Positions 35,756 to 44,573 of a stretch of 64,000 nt of DNA are shown piece by piece. How positions within the stretch are numbered: the stretch's first letter is position 1; every line of letters starts with the position of its first letter. The DNA comes from EB88 sp964249695 (GTDB lineage Bacteria > Acidobacteriota > Terriglobia > Terriglobales > Acidobacteriaceae), in the NCBI GenBank assembly GCA_964249695.1, contig CAXUDF010000001.1, forward strand, positions 1 through 64,000. Reading direction: 5' to 3'. The translations under genes and the position numbers were made by a program. The notes under the pieces were generated by a model. It saw nothing but the letters and a program-made list of their open reading frames with translations. It made no database searches and was not told the origin of the DNA.

Positions 35756-36904
35756 ATGCAACGTCCTCTCTTCCTCTTGAAAACCCTACTTGCAGCCCTG
35801 CTTCCCTTGGCTGCCGCCGCGCAGCAGCCCGCGCCCGGTATGGCCACCGCGGTAAATCCGGACGGCTCGATTACCTTTCGGCTGAACAATGCCGGCGCGA
35901 CCGCGGTGACCGTGGAGTCGGACGCCGTGCCCAAGCCGCTGCCGATGCAAAAGGATGCGAAGGGGCTGTGGTCGGCGACCACGCCTCCGCTGCCGCCGGA
36001 GCACTACGGCTACAGCTTTCGCGTGGATGGCGGACCGGCCATGCTGGATCCGCAAAACCGTACGCTGCGGCCCAACATTGTCGGGCTTTCGAGCGACATT
36101 CTCGTGCCCGGCTCGACGCCGCAGCCATGGGAGCTGACGGCAATTCCGCATGGGGCGGTGACTCGCTTCGCGTACACGACCCACATCGCAAAAAACCTGC
36201 CGCAGAACCAGGAGCCGTATCTGGTCTACACACCGCCGGGCTACGATCCGAAGCGTAAGGGCGGCTATCCGACGCTGTATCTGCTGCACGGCTGGAGCGA
36301 TACGGAGGTCGGTTGGACGGCTGTGGGGCAGGCGCAGCTGATCCTGGACGCCTTGCTGAATCAGGGCAAGATCGTGCCCATGATTGTGGTGATGCCGATG
36401 GGCTACGGCGACTACACCTTCGTGTCGGACGGGCACGGCGGATGGAACGATCAGGCCAAAGTGGACGACAACACGGGGCTCTATTCCGAAATGCTGGTCG
36501 AGGAGATTCTGCCCGCAGTGGAGCGCGACTACAACGTCGCAAAAGGCCGCAACCAGCGGGCGATTGCCGGCTTGTCGATGGGTGGGTTGGAGTCGCTGAC
36601 CGTCGGGCTGACGCACCACGAGCTGTTCAGCTACGTGGTCGGTATGAGCTCCGCGGTGCAGGGCGAGCAGTTCGACCGGCACTTTCCGGCACTGGCACCC
36701 GGCAACGCCGGCAGCGGCACGAACCTGAAGCTGCTGTGGGTGGCGTGCGGTACGGAGGACGGTCTGATCACACCCAACCGCAAATTTGTGGCATGGGCCA
36801 AGAGCAAGGGTTTGCCTGTGACGCCGGTGGAAACGCCGGGGCAGCACACGTGGCTGGTGTGGCGCGGGAATCTGCTGACGTTTGCGCCGCTGCTGTTCCG
36901 GTAG
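35756..36904 (+). CDS. secreted alpha/beta-hydrolase esterase with E-set domain
   Basis: This 382-residue protein has a signal peptide (LFLLKTLLAALLPLAAAAQ), an N-terminal immunoglobulin-like E-set/CBM48-like domain at about 25-115 (DGSITFRLNNAGATAVTV, HYGYSFRVDG), and an esterase-D-like catalytic domain (PTLYLLHGWSDTEVGW, nucleophile Ser in AIAGLSMGGLES, catalytic His in GQHTWLVWRG). The architecture matches enterochelin-esterase and feruloyl/acetyl-xylan esterase relatives. Given the secreted hydrolases nearby, hemicellulose deacylation is plausible; siderophore hydrolysis is the alternative. The start at 35756 is where the signal peptide begins. Confidence 0.88.
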   Translation: MQRPLFLLKTLLAALLPLAAAAQQPAPGMATAVNPDGSITFRLNNAGATAVTVESDAVPKPLPMQKDAKGLWSATTPPLPPEHYGYSFRVDGGPAMLDPQNRTLRPNIVGLSSDILVPGSTPQPWELTAIPHGAVTRFAYTTHIAKNLPQNQEPYLVYTPPGYDPKRKGGYPTLYLLHGWSDTEVGWTAVGQAQLILDALLNQGKIVPMIVVMPMGYGDYTFVSDGHGGWNDQAKVDDNTGLYSEMLVEEILPAVERDYNVAKGRNQRAIAGLSMGGLESLTVGLTHHELFSYVVGMSSAVQGEQFDRHFPALAPGNAGSGTNLKLLWVACGTEDGLITPNRKFVAWAKSKGLPVTPVETPGQHTWLVWRGNLLTFAPLLFR

Positions 36905-37034
36905 GTCTGCCAAATGGGCATGATTTTCGAATTCATAGCGGACCTCATTTCGACCGAGCTCATTCCAGGACTGCTTATAGAACTACTGCTCTATTGGCAC
37001 GGCTCACGAACGCAAACCACGCAAGGAGGCCCTT

Positions 37035-37442
37035 TTGCAGGCCATACAGCCATATCTGTTCTTCAACGGAAACTGCCGTGAAGCGATGGAGTTCTATGCC
37101 GAGGTGCTCGGCGGCAAGCTGGGCATGATCACCTACGGACAGGGTCCCAATCCGCCGGATGAGGGCTCGCACCTGATCATGCATGCGAAGCTTTCGGGCG
37201 GCGCGGTGGTGCTGCTGGCGAGCGATCCGCCGCCGAACCAACCCATGCCCACAAGCCGGAACTTCGCGCTTTCGATCGCCTGCGACAGCCGCGTCGAAGA
37301 AGAGCGCCTCTTTGCCGCGCTGGGCGTGGGCGGCAGGGTGTTGCAGCCGCTCCAGCGGACGTTCTGGGAGGCGTACTTCGGCATGATCGAGGACAAATTT
37401 GGCGTGATGTGGATGCTGAGCCACGATGAGTCGCAGGAATGA
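37035..37442 (+). CDS. VOC-family (PhnB-like) protein
   Basis: This 135-residue single-domain protein has the vicinal-oxygen-chelate fold (PYLFFNGNCREAMEFYAEVL, the classic PhnB/glyoxalase-like opening; FGMIEDKFGVMWML at the end). The function of this subgroup is generally undefined, and metal ligands are incomplete compared with true glyoxalase I. Translation starts at TTG 37035, which is supported by AAGGAGG five bases upstream; there is no in-frame ATG at the right place. Confidence 0.85.
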   Translation: MQAIQPYLFFNGNCREAMEFYAEVLGGKLGMITYGQGPNPPDEGSHLIMHAKLSGGAVVLLASDPPPNQPMPTSRNFALSIACDSRVEEERLFAALGVGGRVLQPLQRTFWEAYFGMIEDKFGVMWMLSHDESQE

Positions 37443-37472
37443 CGAAATGGGGCACCCCGGGCCCTTGGGCGA

Positions 37473-38282
37473 TTATGGCCGGGGGCGGGCCAGGGCCTTC
37501 CCCACGGCTGCCTGCGCGAGCGGTTCCATGACCGCGTATCCGGCGTCGGTCGGGTGGATGCCGTCCTGCGCAAACTCGGGGCGCATGCCGCGGTCGGGGC
37601 CCGCCAGCGCCGGGAAGTAGTTCAGGTACACGAGCTGTTGTTCCGCCGCGTACCCCTGCAGCCAGGTATTCAGTGCGGCCACTTCGTCGCGGGGATCGAT
37701 CCCGGGGTGCCAGGGGAAACGCGCCGCCGGCAGCACGGAACTGAGCACCACGCGGACATGCGCGGCTTTGGCCAGCATCACCATGGAGCGGAAGTTATCT
37801 TCGATCGCGTTTAGACTTTCGGTGCCGGTATTTCCGGCAATGTCGTTGATGCCGGCGAGGATCACCACCGCCTCCGGGTGCAGCGCAAGCACATCCTGGT
37901 GAAAGCGAACGAGCATCTGCGGGGTGGTTTGGCCGCTGATGCCGCGATTGATCCATGGCTTGCCGGGAAAGAACTTGCCGCGTCCACGTCCCCAGAAGTC
38001 GGTGATGGAATCGCCCAGAAACACGACGCGGCGCTCGCCCGCAGCCGGCGGCCCGAGCTTTGCATTGTCGGCGCGGTAGCGGTCCAGTTGGGGCCAATCC
38101 GCCAGCTTGCTCTGCATCGAGACGATCTGCCCGGGCGTGAGTTGGGCGGCGGGCATCGTGAGATCCGGCGCCGCGGCTGGGGAGCTCAGGGTAGACACAG
38201 ACGCGGTTCCTCCCTGCGCTGCGGCAGACCCGGCGCATAGCGATCCAAACATAGCCAAACAACGCAAAGGTACCGACATCAT
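37473..38282 (-). CDS. secreted SGNH/GDSL hydrolase
   Basis: This 269-residue protein has a signal peptide (LRCLAMFGSLCAGSAAAQ) and SGNH blocks in order: FLGDSITDFWG (Ser), NRGISGQTT (Gly), LAGINDIAGN (Asn) and DGIHPTDAGY (Asp, His). Close relatives act as esterases, often on acetylated sugars (carbohydrate esterase type). The start at 38282 is the first of two adjacent ATG codons, preceded by AGGGGGC. It is divergent from the GH1 gene, whose product also acts on carbohydrates. Confidence 0.88.
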   Translation of the reverse strand: MMSVPLRCLAMFGSLCAGSAAAQGGTASVSTLSSPAAAPDLTMPAAQLTPGQIVSMQSKLADWPQLDRYRADNAKLGPPAAGERRVVFLGDSITDFWGRGRGKFFPGKPWINRGISGQTTPQMLVRFHQDVLALHPEAVVILAGINDIAGNTGTESLNAIEDNFRSMVMLAKAAHVRVVLSSVLPAARFPWHPGIDPRDEVAALNTWLQGYAAEQQLVYLNYFPALAGPDRGMRPEFAQDGIHPTDAGYAVMEPLAQAAVGKALARPRP

Positions 38283-38361
38283 GCCCCCTGTAGGAAAGCA
38301 GCAGGGTATCACTGTCGGTCAAGTGATCGCGATAAGGCTGCGGGGGAGGGACTCGACTAGA

Positions 38362-38403
38362 CCCCTTCATCGCGTTGAAACTGCGATGAAGGGGGCACCC
38401 GAC
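38362..38403 (-). repeat. GGGTGCCCC hairpin repeat, copy D
   Basis: CCCCTTCATCGC (38362-38373) and GCGATGAAGGGG (38383-38394) form a perfect 12-bp stem with a 9-base loop, followed by GGCACCCGAC. Read on the minus strand it begins GGGTGCCCCC, as in copies A-C, but the inner stem sequence is unrelated to theirs. It lies in the divergent gap between the SGNH hydrolase and the GH1 gene. Confidence 0.75.
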
Positions 38404-38492
38404 TTCCAGGCGAGACGAAGCTCTCTCCGGTGGGATAGTCTTCCCTTGCACCAGCGTAGCGCGTTGTTGCCGTCAGGAGTTCATCCCACTTC

Positions 38493-39980
38493 ATGTCCGA
38501 GTTTCGTTCCAGTTCGAGTCCCAAGCCAAAGCCGTCGCGCCGTACGTTTCTGCAGCTCGCGGGTACCTCCGCGGCCGCCCTCCCTGTTGCCGGCTTGCTG
38601 CCCGCAACCGCGGGGGCGCAATCCTCTGCCGCACAGGCTGGGCAGCGCAGCTTCCCTGCCGACTTCCTATGGGGTTCGGCGACGGCCTCCTACCAGGTGG
38701 AAGGCGCGGTGCATGAGGGTGGACGCGGCCCAACGATCTGGGACACCTTCTCGCACACGCCCGGCAAAACCCACGATGGCGATACGGGCGACGTGGCCGA
38801 TGACTTCTTTCACCGCTACAAGAGCGATATCGGCATCATGCGCGACCTGGGGCTGAAGACCTGCCGTTTTTCTGTCGCGTGGAGCCGCATCTTTCCGACT
38901 GGTACCGGACAGCCGAACCAGGCCGGCATCGACTTCTACCGACGGCTGACCGAAGCGCTGCTCCAGAGCGGCGTTGAGCCCTACGCGACGCTCTACCATT
39001 GGGATCTGCCGCAACCGCTGCAGGACCGCGGCGGTTGGGAAAATCGCGATACCGCCAAGGCCTTTGGCGACTACGCCGGTTTCATCGCCGGCAAGCTGCA
39101 GGACCATTGCAAGCACTACATGACCATGAATGAGATCAGCACCTTTACCGAGCTCGGCTACGGCAACGGAACGCATGCGCCGGGTCTGCAGGTGGGCCGC
39201 AAGCGGCTCGCGCAACTGACGCACTACGTGGTGCTCGGCCATGGGATGGCGGTGCGGGCCATCCGTGCGAGCGCGCCGGGTGTGCGGGTGGGCCTGGCCG
39301 AAAACCCCCATGCGGTGGTGCCGGTGATGGAGACGCCGGAGCATATCGCGGCCGCGCGCACCGCCATGCGTGAGGAAAATGCGAAATATCTCGGCGTCAT
39401 CCTCAGCGGCCGCTACACGGATCTGTATCTGAAGGGTCTGGGCGCGGATGCACCGCAGTTCACGCCGGAAGAGCTGGCGACGATTGCCTCGCCGCTTGAT
39501 TTTGTAGGCACCAATGTGTACCAGGGGAGCTATGTGCGCGCCGAGGCGAACGAAGCCGGGTATGCGATTGTGCCTCGCCCGTCCTCCTATCCGCACATGT
39601 ACAGTTCATGGCTCGATGTCGTGCCGGAGGCGCTGTACTGGGTGCCGAAGCTGACGCATGAGCTTTGGGGTGTAAAGACGATCTTCATCACAGAAAACGG
39701 CTGCTCCTCCGCTGACCAGGTCGCGTCGGACGGACACATTTACGACACCGACCGCGTGATGTTTTTCCGCAGCTATCTCACGCAACTGCAGCGTGCGGTC
39801 GCCGAAGGTGTCCCGGTGAAAGGCTATTTCCTGTGGAGCCTGCTGGATAACTACGAGTGGGCCGATGGCTACGACAAGCGCTTCGGTGTGGTGTATGTCG
39901 ACTTCAAGACGGAACAGCGGACGCCGAAGCTGAGCGCGATGTATTACAAGCAGGTCATTGCCGCCAATCGGGTGCTGTAA
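38493..39980 (+). CDS. GH1 beta-glucosidase, Tat-exported
   Basis: This 495-residue family-1 glycosidase has a Tat signal (SRRTFLQLAGTSAAALPVAG). The barrel shows FLWGSATASYQVEGA, WSRIFPTGTG, acid/base E214 in TMNEIS and nucleophile E401 in FITENGCSS. The acid/base motif is TMNEIS where most members have T(F/L)NEP, so the Pro is replaced. It releases terminal beta-linked sugars from cello-oligosaccharides or glycosides, here outside the cytoplasm. It is divergent from the SGNH esterase gene. Confidence 0.93.
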   Translation: MSEFRSSSSPKPKPSRRTFLQLAGTSAAALPVAGLLPATAGAQSSAAQAGQRSFPADFLWGSATASYQVEGAVHEGGRGPTIWDTFSHTPGKTHDGDTGDVADDFFHRYKSDIGIMRDLGLKTCRFSVAWSRIFPTGTGQPNQAGIDFYRRLTEALLQSGVEPYATLYHWDLPQPLQDRGGWENRDTAKAFGDYAGFIAGKLQDHCKHYMTMNEISTFTELGYGNGTHAPGLQVGRKRLAQLTHYVVLGHGMAVRAIRASAPGVRVGLAENPHAVVPVMETPEHIAAARTAMREENAKYLGVILSGRYTDLYLKGLGADAPQFTPEELATIASPLDFVGTNVYQGSYVRAEANEAGYAIVPRPSSYPHMYSSWLDVVPEALYWVPKLTHELWGVKTIFITENGCSSADQVASDGHIYDTDRVMFFRSYLTQLQRAVAEGVPVKGYFLWSLLDNYEWADGYDKRFGVVYVDFKTEQRTPKLSAMYYKQVIAANRVL

Positions 39981-40024
39981 GGCTGGGCTGGGGCTGCTTT
40001 GCACATGTTGAAGCAACTTCTAAC

Positions 40025-40122
40025 TTGTCATCCCGTAGCGCAGCGAAGGGATCCGCTTTTCCTTAAGCGCGGCAACAACACACAAGGAAAGCAGATCCCT
40101 CCGCTGCACTACGGGATGACAA
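40025..40122. repeat. GTCATCCCG palindromic element between convergent genes
   Basis: The arms 40025-40063 (TTGTCATCCCGTAGCGCAGC onward) and 40084-40122 (ending CTACGGGATGACAA) are inverted copies with a few mismatches around an A/C-rich centre. It lies between the GH1 gene and the MFS gene, which converge, so it may serve as a transcript-end hairpin for both. Half copies of its right arm are proposed inside ppc and hscA. Confidence 0.75.
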
Positions 40123-40191
40123 CTATGACGGCAGGATTGCTTGGGCAACGGCCTCGGATTGAAGGAGATCGAGCGTGGGTAGCGTTCGAAT

Positions 40192-41520
40192 CTACGTCAC
40201 GGGCTCGCTCGCACTCAAGGACTGCTCGAGCGCGATGAGGTCTTCGGCGTTGAGGCGGTCGGCGCGGCGCAGTGCGGGGAAGAAGACGCTCCACAGGCCG
40301 GTGACGACCAGGCTGCCGACGCCGCCCAGCACCACGGCGCGCACGGCGCCAAACCAATGCGCGGTGAGACCGCTTTCGTACTCGCCGAACTCGTTGGAAG
40401 CGCCCAGAAAGAGCCAGTTGACGCTGGACACGCGGCCGCGCATCTCGGGCGGGGTGGCCAGTTGCAGGATGCTTGAACGCACCACGACCGAGACCATGTC
40501 CGTGGCACCGGTAATGACCAGGGCGACGCAGCTGAGCCACAAGCTGCGGCTGAGGCCGAAGACGACCGTCGCCGCGCCAAAGCCGGCGACGCAGGCCAGC
40601 ATCGTTTTGCCGGCATTGCGCCGCAGCGGGAAGATGCTGAGCGTGAGCGAGACCGCGAGGGCGCCGAGTGCCGGCATGGCGCGCAGCAGGCCCAGCGCGT
40701 GCGGTCCGCGGTGCAGGATCTCCTGCGCGAAGATGGGCAGCAGGCTGACGGCGCCGCCCAGCAGCACGGCGAAAAGATCGAGCGAAATGGAGCCGAGCAA
40801 CAGCCGCGTCCTCAGCACATAGCGCAGGCCCGCCAGCATCGTTTGCACGGTGAAGCCCTTTTTTTCTGCGGCGCCGCGCGGTTTTACCTGGCTGACCAGG
40901 ACGAGAAAGGCGCTGATGGCCACAGCGCTGAACAGATAGACGAGCGGCGCGCCGTTGAAGGGGTGAAACCTGCCGGTGAGCGCGAAAGTGAAGAGCAAAC
41001 CGCCCACCAACGGGCCGAGCGCGTTGGCGAACTGGAAGATGCTGGCCCCCCAGGTGACGGCGTTCACGAAGTGTTCCTTGGGGACCAGCGTGGGGACAAG
41101 TGCCGAAGCGGCCGGCCCCGAAAAACAGCGTCCCAGGCCAATCAGGAACAGAATGCCGTACACCGCCCACACGCTGCCAATGCCGTGCAGCGTGAGCAGC
41201 AACAGGGCCAGGGTGGCCACGAGTTGCAGCGTATAGCAGAGCAAAATGACCGTGCGACGGTCGTAGAGGTCGGCGACGTGGCCGGCGGGTAAGGTGAACA
41301 GGATTCCGGGCAGAAACAGGGCAAGGCCGGTATAGCCGAGCGCGAGCGGGGAGTGCGTGAGCTGGTACACCTGCCACGCCACGCCGACCGACTGCGCTTC
41401 CGCGCCCATGACGCCCAGCAGGCGCGCCGCCGAGTACAGCCGGAAATCGCGGTGCTGCCAGGCGACCGTGGCGGGGCGATGGTCTGTGGGGTCGCGCGCC
41501 GCCCCTGCGTTTGCTGCCAT
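40192..41520 (-). CDS. MFS exporter, EntS-like
   Basis: This 442-residue protein has about twelve membrane helices, of the DHA3/EntS-type major facilitator group (FRLYSAARLLGVMGAEAQSVGVAWQVY-type opening, GHVADLYDRRTVIL as the motif-A loop, FLIGLGRCFSGPAASALVP). Relatives export siderophores or drugs. No siderophore synthesis genes are nearby, so the substrate is open. It is convergent with the GH1 gene and divergent from the DinB gene. Confidence 0.88.
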   Translation of the reverse strand: MAANAGAARDPTDHRPATVAWQHRDFRLYSAARLLGVMGAEAQSVGVAWQVYQLTHSPLALGYTGLALFLPGILFTLPAGHVADLYDRRTVILLCYTLQLVATLALLLLTLHGIGSVWAVYGILFLIGLGRCFSGPAASALVPTLVPKEHFVNAVTWGASIFQFANALGPLVGGLLFTFALTGRFHPFNGAPLVYLFSAVAISAFLVLVSQVKPRGAAEKKGFTVQTMLAGLRYVLRTRLLLGSISLDLFAVLLGGAVSLLPIFAQEILHRGPHALGLLRAMPALGALAVSLTLSIFPLRRNAGKTMLACVAGFGAATVVFGLSRSLWLSCVALVITGATDMVSVVVRSSILQLATPPEMRGRVSSVNWLFLGASNEFGEYESGLTAHWFGAVRAVVLGGVGSLVVTGLWSVFFPALRRADRLNAEDLIALEQSLSASEPVT

Positions 41521-41656
41521 CCCCTATGGTCCCATATTCCACCTATCCAACGGCGGGGGAAGCGGGTCTTCGTGAAGTTTGCTCGATTTGCGGAGAAATC
41601 GCGGCTCCGGCAACGAGCAAGCGGCGGCAGGCGCGGCGCGCGCATCCTATCAGCGC

Positions 41657-42172
41657 ATGAGCGAAGAAGCCTCGTTAGCCCGCCCATATGTCGATCTGCT
41701 TGACGGCCGCGATCCTGCCGAGATCATGCGCGGCACGCCCGGCCGTCTCACGGACCTGTTGAAGACGATGAGCGCCGAATCGATCGAACACAAGCCCGCC
41801 CCCGGTAAGTGGAGTGTTCGCGAGATCTTGTGCCATCTCGCCGATTGCGAGATCGCCTGGGCGTGGCGCTTACGCTCTATTTACGGTGAAGAGTCACCGG
41901 TGTTGCAGCCCTTCGACCAGGACCCCTGGGCCCGTGCCTACGACGGCGTCGGGTACACGACAGCGGCGGCCCGCGCCACCTGGACCGCGGTCCGGCAGTG
42001 GAATCTGGCGTTGATCGAAGGCTTGTCGGAGGCCGATAAAGCGCGTCCCGCCAAGCATCCAGAGCTGGGCGAGATCACCTTGTGGAGCGTCGTAGAGATC
42101 GCCGCGGGCCATGATGTGCACCATCTGGCAAATCTGGAAAAGCTGGCCGGGTCGATGGCGAGCGCTTCGTAA
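41657..42172 (+). CDS. DinB-family metalloenzyme-like protein
   Basis: This 171-residue protein has the DinB/YfiT four-helix-bundle pattern: WSVREILCHLADCEIAWAWR with the first metal His, and the C-terminal HDVHHLANLEKL carrying the other two. Many members are thiol transferases (bacillithiol/mycothiol-linked) or stress proteins; the specific role here is unknown. The start at 41657 places the conserved region correctly, and the frame upstream lacks family similarity. Confidence 0.82.
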   Translation: MSEEASLARPYVDLLDGRDPAEIMRGTPGRLTDLLKTMSAESIEHKPAPGKWSVREILCHLADCEIAWAWRLRSIYGEESPVLQPFDQDPWARAYDGVGYTTAAARATWTAVRQWNLALIEGLSEADKARPAKHPELGEITLWSVVEIAAGHDVHHLANLEKLAGSMASAS

Positions 42173-42295
42173 GCTGCAATAAAGACTGCAGCATCGCTAT
42201 TGGGCTATTGTTCCTTTTGAGTCAGGTGCGATTACGCCTAGGGTTCATAAAGCAAACTGGAGGTGCTCCTGTATCTCCGAGGCCTCTTGCAATCT

Positions 42296-43453
42296 ATGAA
42301 GACACGGCTGCCGGGCCTGGACACCCTGCGGACCTGCGCCATTCTCGCCGTGATGTCCTACCACTTCCAATCGGAGCTGCCACCGTTTGCGCAACAGGTG
42401 GCGCGCTTTGGATGGGTGGGGGTGGACCTGTTCTTCGCCCTTAGCGGCTTTCTGATCGCCTCCCAGTTCTTCCGGTCGTATCTGCAGGGAACAACACCCA
42501 GCCTTGGCCGCTTTTATCGTCAGCGTGCGTTCCGCATCCTGCCCGCCTACAGTCTTGTTTTGTTGCTTTATTGGTTTGTTCCAGTATGGCGTGAGGCTCC
42601 GGGTATGTCGCCGAGGTGGGAGTTCCTCACTTTTACAGAAAATCTCTTCGTGGATTACAGCAAGAACCACGCCTTCTCGCATGTTTGGTCGCTTTGCGTG
42701 GAAGAGCATTTTTACCTGCTCTTTCCAGTGACCGCGTACCTGATTCTGCATAAGCCAGCGATGTGGAAACCGGTCACCCTTGTTCTAGGATTGGTACTTG
42801 CCGGAATGGGGGTGCGCGGCTACATCCTGCTGCACATCCTTCGCCCCATTGGGCCCGAGAACGAGGCGTTCGGGCTAGCGTATATCGAAAAAATCTATTA
42901 CCCGACTTACAGCCGTCTGGATGGGTTGCTCGCGGGTGTGTCACTGGCGATGCTGCGTACCTTTCGGCCTCTATGGTGGTCTGCATTGGAGCGCCGTGGA
43001 CACGCCTTGGCGATCAGCGGTCTACTCCTAGCAGCGACCGCCGCCTGGTCGCTCGCAGAACGCGGCAACTCGGTAAGCGGTGTAGCTGCCTTCGGTACTG
43101 TTTTCGGCTATCCGCTGCTGGCGTTAGGATTGGCGCTGCTTGTGGCTTCGGCGGTCAGTGTTAACGGATTTCTAAGTCTTCATGCTGTTCCGGGAGCGCG
43201 GATCTTTGCTACGTTGGCTTTCAGCTTGTATTTAACGCATAAGGAGGTGGTTCACCTGGTACAGCGATACGTTCCTGCAATTGTAGATAGGCCGTTGTTG
43301 GCGCTGCCGACGTATGCGGCATGCTGTCTTGCCGTGGCTGCCCTGCTGTATGGCTGCGTGGAACGGCCCTTTCTGTTGCTGCGTGACCAAGTGTCTTTCG
43401 AAAAAGGGGGACTGCCCATTGATCTCCAAGCTAGGATCGACCCAGCGATCTAG
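42296..43453 (+). CDS. acyltransferase-3 family membrane protein
   Basis: This is a 385-residue polytopic membrane acyltransferase of the OafA/YrhL type. Signature parts are LPGLDTLRTCAILAVMSYHF (catalytic His), GWVGVDLFFALSGFLIA, FYRQRAFRILPAYSLVLLL and HVWSLCVEEHFYLLFP. These proteins O-acetylate surface polysaccharides, lipids or small molecules. The ATG at 42296 fits the family start; an in-frame GTG at 42263 is an alternative. It is unrelated in fold to the MBOAT gene at 28867 although both modify exported glycans. Confidence 0.9.
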   Translation: MKTRLPGLDTLRTCAILAVMSYHFQSELPPFAQQVARFGWVGVDLFFALSGFLIASQFFRSYLQGTTPSLGRFYRQRAFRILPAYSLVLLLYWFVPVWREAPGMSPRWEFLTFTENLFVDYSKNHAFSHVWSLCVEEHFYLLFPVTAYLILHKPAMWKPVTLVLGLVLAGMGVRGYILLHILRPIGPENEAFGLAYIEKIYYPTYSRLDGLLAGVSLAMLRTFRPLWWSALERRGHALAISGLLLAATAAWSLAERGNSVSGVAAFGTVFGYPLLALGLALLVASAVSVNGFLSLHAVPGARIFATLAFSLYLTHKEVVHLVQRYVPAIVDRPLLALPTYAACCLAVAALLYGCVERPFLLLRDQVSFEKGGLPIDLQARIDPAI

Positions 43454-43478
43454 TCACGACTTAGATCCTTTCAAGCGG

Positions 43479-44381
43479 CTAAGAGCTCTTGCCGCCCGCA
43501 GCCACTTCCCGGCTGTACTTTGCCTGAAACTCCGCCTCCGCGGCAGCGAGGGCGCGGCGGTAGCCTTGGGGGTCGATCCACACGTGGGCGCCTTCGGTGG
43601 GCAGGCGTTTGAGCTTGGCGAGCATGTCGAAGTAGCTGCCGTGGGCGCCCAAAAAGACGTCACACGGCAAGGCGTGCAGGAGGGCAAAGCCCTTTCTGAA
43701 ATCGGCGGCAATGCCGGGGTAGGACGCGGGTTTGCCGGGCCGGTCCGTCATCCGGTAGCTCGGCAGGGCGTACCAACTGCCGACGATGACTGCATCGCGC
43801 AGCACGCCCGCGGGGTCGCCGGGCAGGTGCGTGCGCAGCGTCCAGGTGGTGCAGCCCCTGGTGTGGCCGGGCGTGCGGTGCGCGGTGAGGGTGGTGCCGC
43901 CCAGGGTGACGGTGTCGCCGTCGTGCAGCGTGCGCTGAACGTGGGCGCGCGGGAACTGCATGGTGCCCTGATGACCGAAGGCGAAGTCGCTTTGGCCGCC
44001 GCTTTCGACCACGTCGACATCGCCGTCCATCACTTCGTAATGCGCGCCGGTTTGCTTGAGGATGGCGGCCGCGCCGCCCGCATGATCGACATGCGCGTGG
44101 CTGATCAGCAGGAGTTTGATCTCGTTCCAATGAAACCCGAGCTGTTCCACACTGTGACGAATGAGCGCGGGCGAGCTGGTGTAGTTCGCATTGATGAGGA
44201 TGTCGCCGGCCGGCGTGACCACAAGATAGGCCGCCAGATCGCGGCTGCCGACGTGATACAGGTTGTCGGCGATCTGAAAGGGGGCGATCGGCGTCGTCCA
44301 GTCCGCGGGCACGGCGGCGTGTGCGGGGAGGCGGAGCAGCAGAAGGACAAGGGTCGAAAAGAGAGCGCAACGGGTGGGCAT
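43479..44381 (-). CDS. subclass B3-type metallo-beta-lactamase
   Basis: This 300-residue periplasmic MBL-fold protein has a signal peptide (ALFSTLVLLLLRLPAHAA). The zinc sites read H95-A-H97-V-D99-H100 (SHAHVDHAGG), H173 (PGHTRGCTTW) and H247 (FLGAHGSYF), the full set of subclass B3 enzymes, as is the tract YPGIAADFRKGFALLHALPCDV. It likely hydrolyses beta-lactams, although some B3-like proteins act on other substrates. An alternative start is 44399, where AAGG precedes the ATG. It is divergent from the fluoride-riboswitch-controlled channel gene. No mobile-element signs adjoin it, so it looks intrinsic. Confidence 0.85.
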   Translation of the reverse strand: MPTRCALFSTLVLLLLRLPAHAAVPADWTTPIAPFQIADNLYHVGSRDLAAYLVVTPAGDILINANYTSSPALIRHSVEQLGFHWNEIKLLLISHAHVDHAGGAAAILKQTGAHYEVMDGDVDVVESGGQSDFAFGHQGTMQFPRAHVQRTLHDGDTVTLGGTTLTAHRTPGHTRGCTTWTLRTHLPGDPAGVLRDAVIVGSWYALPSYRMTDRPGKPASYPGIAADFRKGFALLHALPCDVFLGAHGSYFDMLAKLKRLPTEGAHVWIDPQGYRRALAAAEAEFQAKYSREVAAGGKSS

Positions 44382-44496
44382 CTCGCCACAGAAGAACATG
44401 CGCGCCTTGGCGATGGAAGTTCGTTTGTGGATACGCGATCCGTGTTCTGGCTTGCCCCGTTCCGTTGCGAATGCTACCTTTTTCTCAGACAACGCT

Positions 44497-44569
44497 TTGG
44501 CGATGGGGTTCGCCAGAACCGCATCGTGGCTCCGGGCCGCTGCTGATAACTCCTACATCGAGTAGGAGG
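44497..44569 (+). ncRNA. fluoride riboswitch (crcB motif) with RBS-masking stem
   Basis: The sequence follows the crcB-motif consensus: GGCGATGGGGTTCGCC, then AGAACCGC, a variable arm, and GCTGCTGATAACTCCTAC. The 3' part CTCCTAC (44550-44556) can instead pair perfectly with GTAGGAG (44562-44568), which contains the ribosome-binding site AGGAGG (44564-44569) four bases before the ATG at 44574. This suggests a translational switch: without fluoride the site is masked, with fluoride the aptamer holds CTCCTAC and frees it. It precedes a CLC gene with fluoride-type motifs, which matches the known partnership. Confidence 0.9.
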
Positions 44570-44573
44570 CCCC

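Noticed and set aside
40025..40122. Possible CRISPR-like or terminator reading of the palindromic element
   Set aside because: There are only two inverted arms and no direct repeats with spacers; no T-run follows either strand, so it is listed as a repeat.
40170..40210. GTTCGAATC string resembling a tRNA T-loop
   Set aside because: It overlaps the end of the MFS gene and no acceptor, D or anticodon stems can be folded around it.
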